Source: Muribaculaceae bacterium
Lineage (GTDB): Bacteria > Bacteroidota > Bacteroidia > Bacteroidales > Muribaculaceae
Assembly: GCA_029061925.1 (NCBI GenBank)
Contig: JAIDRE010000081.1
Coordinates: forward strand, 1 to 55,221
Direction of reading: 5' to 3'
Length of the DNA: 55,221 nucleotides
Below the pieces are notes generated by a model. It saw only the letters and a program-made list of their open reading frames with translations. It was not told where the DNA came from and did no database searches. The position numbers and the translations under genes are program-made. Of this stretch, positions 53,431 to 55,221 are shown piece after piece; position 1 is the first letter of the stretch; each line of letters opens with the position of its first letter.

Positions 53431-53594
53431 TCCTAAAATAAACCGGAGAGGAAATTTTTTCTATTTCAACAAAAATCTGTTACAAGAATTTTTGATATAA
53501 AAAGCTAAGTTTTAGCTCGTTGCAAAAAATTAAACCCTCTGAGAATTTAATGAAAATTTTGATCCGATACTTTATCGGGAAAAAAACGAATAAA

Positions 53595-54311
53595 ATGAGT
53601 GAAATTTGGAAGTCAGAAATTGACCAAGCCGGCTCGCCGGAGAAAGCAAAAATATTAAGCCGATTTTTTAAAACCGGCAAAGGCGAATATGGCGAGGGTG
53701 ATATATTTGTTGGAGTAACCGTACCTGTCAATCGAGAAATCGCAAAGAAATATTTCGAGGCTGATTTCTCTACCCTCAAATCGATGCTCGATTCCCCAAT
53801 TCACGAACATCGACTATCGGGACTTCTTGCTCTCGTGCAAAAATACAAAAAGAAAAAAGGCGATCGAGATGCGATTGTAAAATTTTATCTCACATTAACC
53901 GACCGCATCAACAACTGGGACCTGGTCGATTTATCAGCGCCATATATTCTTGGTGATTACCTCAACGAGAATTATGACCAGTCGATAATTGAAAAGATAA
54001 GCAACTCCTCTTCTATCTGGGAACGACGAATTGCAATAGTAGCAACGCTGGCAATGATACGCAAAAACAATATCAATCTTGCCTTAGAACTCTCCCGAAA
54101 ATATCTTACCGACACCCACCCGTTAATTCACAAAGCGACCGGATGGATTTTAAGAGAGGTTGGCAAGAAAGATGAAAAAGCACTCCTCGATTTCCTCGAC
54201 AAACACACTCCCATGATGCCGAGGACTACCCTACGCTATGCAATCGAGCGACTCGACAAAGAAACACGAACACATTATATTAATATAACACGCAAAAACC
54301 AACAAAAATGA
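53595..54311 (+). CDS. AlkD-type DNA alkylation repair glycosylase
   Basis: HEAT-repeat DNA glycosylase that excises 3- and 7-alkylated purines without base flipping. From ATG 53595 it is 238 aa; earlier starts (53550 ATG, 53520 TTG) exist but this start matches family length and places the functional residues almost as in Bacillus cereus AlkD: Trp108 and Asp112 in NNWDLVDLSA (W109/D113 there) and Trp184 in ATGWILREVG (W187 there). Five to six HEAT-like helical repeats follow one another. Its stop overlaps the start of the kinase gene (ATGA). Confidence 0.92.
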   Translation: MSEIWKSEIDQAGSPEKAKILSRFFKTGKGEYGEGDIFVGVTVPVNREIAKKYFEADFSTLKSMLDSPIHEHRLSGLLALVQKYKKKKGDRDAIVKFYLTLTDRINNWDLVDLSAPYILGDYLNENYDQSIIEKISNSSSIWERRIAIVATLAMIRKNNINLALELSRKYLTDTHPLIHKATGWILREVGKKDEKALLDFLDKHTPMMPRTTLRYAIERLDKETRTHYINITRKNQQK

Positions 54312-55093
54312 CAATAAAGATTGCAACCGCAAATCAAAATATAAGCGAAACACATAAAGAACTTCTGACAAGTCTGTCTGAAGGTATAATCCCTGCAGAA
54401 GCCAAAGTCATTTACAAAGGACGAAACATAGTCTATACAATTCACGATAACGGCAGATACATTAATATAAAGGCATTCAAAAAACCTTCATTCCCAAACA
54501 ATTATGTTTATACAACCTTTAGAAAAAGTAAGGCTTGCCGATCGTTTGAAAATGCACAACGGCTTATCGAACTTGGAGTTAACACTCCCCTCCCGATTGC
54601 CTATATAGAAATAAAAGAATGTGGAAAGCTGACACGCAGTTACTATCTCAGCGAGCAAATGGACAACCTTCAGACTGTCAGAGACTGGAGCAAATTTGAT
54701 TTTACCGACCAACTGCTCGACAACCTCGCTGTGTTTATGAAAGAACTAACTGACAAACATATATATCACCGAGACTTCTCTCCCGGTAACATATTATTTG
54801 AAAAAACCGATTACGATAAATTCACATTTTATCTTGTCGATCTGAACCGAATGGAATTTGAAATCACCGATTCCGACAAGATGAACCGCATGTTTCGTGC
54901 AATTACAACTAATCCGGCAGAAAATCAAGACCTTGCTCATCGATTTGCCCTTACTACCGGATTAGACATTAACCAAACACAACAAATGGCAGCTCGTCAA
55001 CTCCAAAACTACATCAATGAAAAAGAACGTAATGGTAAAATAAAGAAAATATTCAAGATTAAACCATCTCTAAAGCCACAAAATCTCGTCTAA
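54308..55093 (+). CDS. Lipopolysaccharide kinase-like (Kdo/WaaP/InaA family) protein
   Basis: 261-aa protein-kinase-fold enzyme. Probable ATP lysine Lys55 in INIKAF, the catalytic loop HRDFSPGNILF at 154-164 (Asp156, Asn161), and the metal Asp178 in LVDLNRM. This pattern fits Kdo/WaaP-type kinases that phosphorylate lipid A core sugars at the inner face of the membrane. No signal peptide or membrane helix is seen. It is coupled to the alkD gene, an odd partner for an LPS enzyme, so a different substrate is possible. Confidence 0.82.
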   Translation: MTIKIATANQNISETHKELLTSLSEGIIPAEAKVIYKGRNIVYTIHDNGRYINIKAFKKPSFPNNYVYTTFRKSKACRSFENAQRLIELGVNTPLPIAYIEIKECGKLTRSYYLSEQMDNLQTVRDWSKFDFTDQLLDNLAVFMKELTDKHIYHRDFSPGNILFEKTDYDKFTFYLVDLNRMEFEITDSDKMNRMFRAITTNPAENQDLAHRFALTTGLDINQTQQMAARQLQNYINEKERNGKIKKIFKIKPSLKPQNLV

Positions 55094-55221
55094 TTATACT
55101 CATTAATAATAGATTAAAAACAAACAAAAGTACAATTACAATCAAAACAACAAACAAATCGAATAGCAAAAACGCATTTTAGGCTGATTTTTGTAAACAA
55201 AAACGTGAAAAATAATTAATA
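55094..55221. other. AT-rich non-coding end of the window
   Basis: No gene recognised. On the minus strand TACTTTTG at 55132-55125 matches the -7 consensus, with TTTG boxes 18 or 22 bases upstream; it would drive transcription antisense to the kinase gene, or is a chance match in A-rich DNA. No terminator hairpin seen. Confidence 0.4.

Noticed and set aside
55125..55132. Minus-strand -7 box at the window end that could drive an antisense RNA
   Set aside because: The DNA is A-rich with many CAAA words, so a chance match is likely; no supporting feature downstream.

Overview
The window looks like a chromosomal segment of a Bacteroidales bacterium, possibly of the Muribaculaceae/Bacteroides type; the genus cannot be fixed by eye. 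The supporting signs are: the end of purH followed by mreBCD-mrdA-rodA; a TonB receptor plus PnuC-type transporter behind a TPP riboswitch; DUF4421 and OMP_b-brl_3 outer-membrane proteins; a fused two-Gate-domain SpmA/B protein; a LysO exporter split into two genes; and many promoter -7 boxes of the Bacteroidetes form TAnnTTTG. I saw no tRNA, rRNA, IS element, prophage or CRISPR array. Gene density is very high: no gap exceeds about 200 bases, and several convergent gene pairs overlap.

Layout. 1-5.9 kb (+): end of purH, then the elongasome operon mreB-mreC-mreD-mrdA-rodA. 5.9-7.9 kb (+): a BadF/NAGK-family sugar kinase and a DUF4421 envelope protein. 7.9-17.6 kb (-): rsfS-ftsH-metA-peptidase U32; a 61-residue membrane protein-dxs-trkA unit; and an orphan lipoprotein. 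17.7-23.1 kb: ogt (+), then on (-) a Tat-exported lipoprotein made of an aldo/keto reductase, two [4Fe-4S] motifs and DUF1893, its NapH-like polyferredoxin membrane partner, and pgi. 23.3-27.0 kb (+): recJ-recQ. 26.9-32.1 kb (-): fadD-ltaE-HAD phosphatase-aroB-yigZ. 32.2-35.2 kb (-): TPP riboswitch, TonB receptor and PnuT for thiamine uptake. 35.2-37.0 kb (-): panB and split lysO. 37.0-43.7 kb (-): thyA, a sodium:solute symporter, a WYL regulator, a membrane-anchored HTH regulator and an outer-membrane barrel protein with its own repeat-rich promoter. 43.8-46.1 kb: an EamA transporter (+) converging on a NhaC antiporter (-). 46.1-52.0 kb (-): ybeY-mnmG-[parS]-apt-uvrC-HipA-like kinase-DUF3037. 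52.2-53.4 kb (-): Gate-domain transporter. 53.6-55.1 kb (+): AlkD-type DNA glycosylase and a lipopolysaccharide-kinase-like protein.

Most genes are housekeeping: cell shape, isoprenoid, thiamine and pantothenate supply, DNA repair, and tRNA and ribosome maturation. The most unusual material is: (1) the predicted redox pair at 18.2-21.6 kb, in which a membrane polyferredoxin could feed electrons to an exported aldo/keto reductase carrying a deaminase-fold DUF1893 domain; (2) the HipA-like kinase/DUF3037 pair behind uvrC; (3) a canonical parS centromere site exactly between apt and mnmG; (4) the WYL/membrane-HTH/outer-membrane protein cassette with repeated operator-like motifs; and (5) thyA and spmAB transcripts predicted to be leaderless or nearly so.
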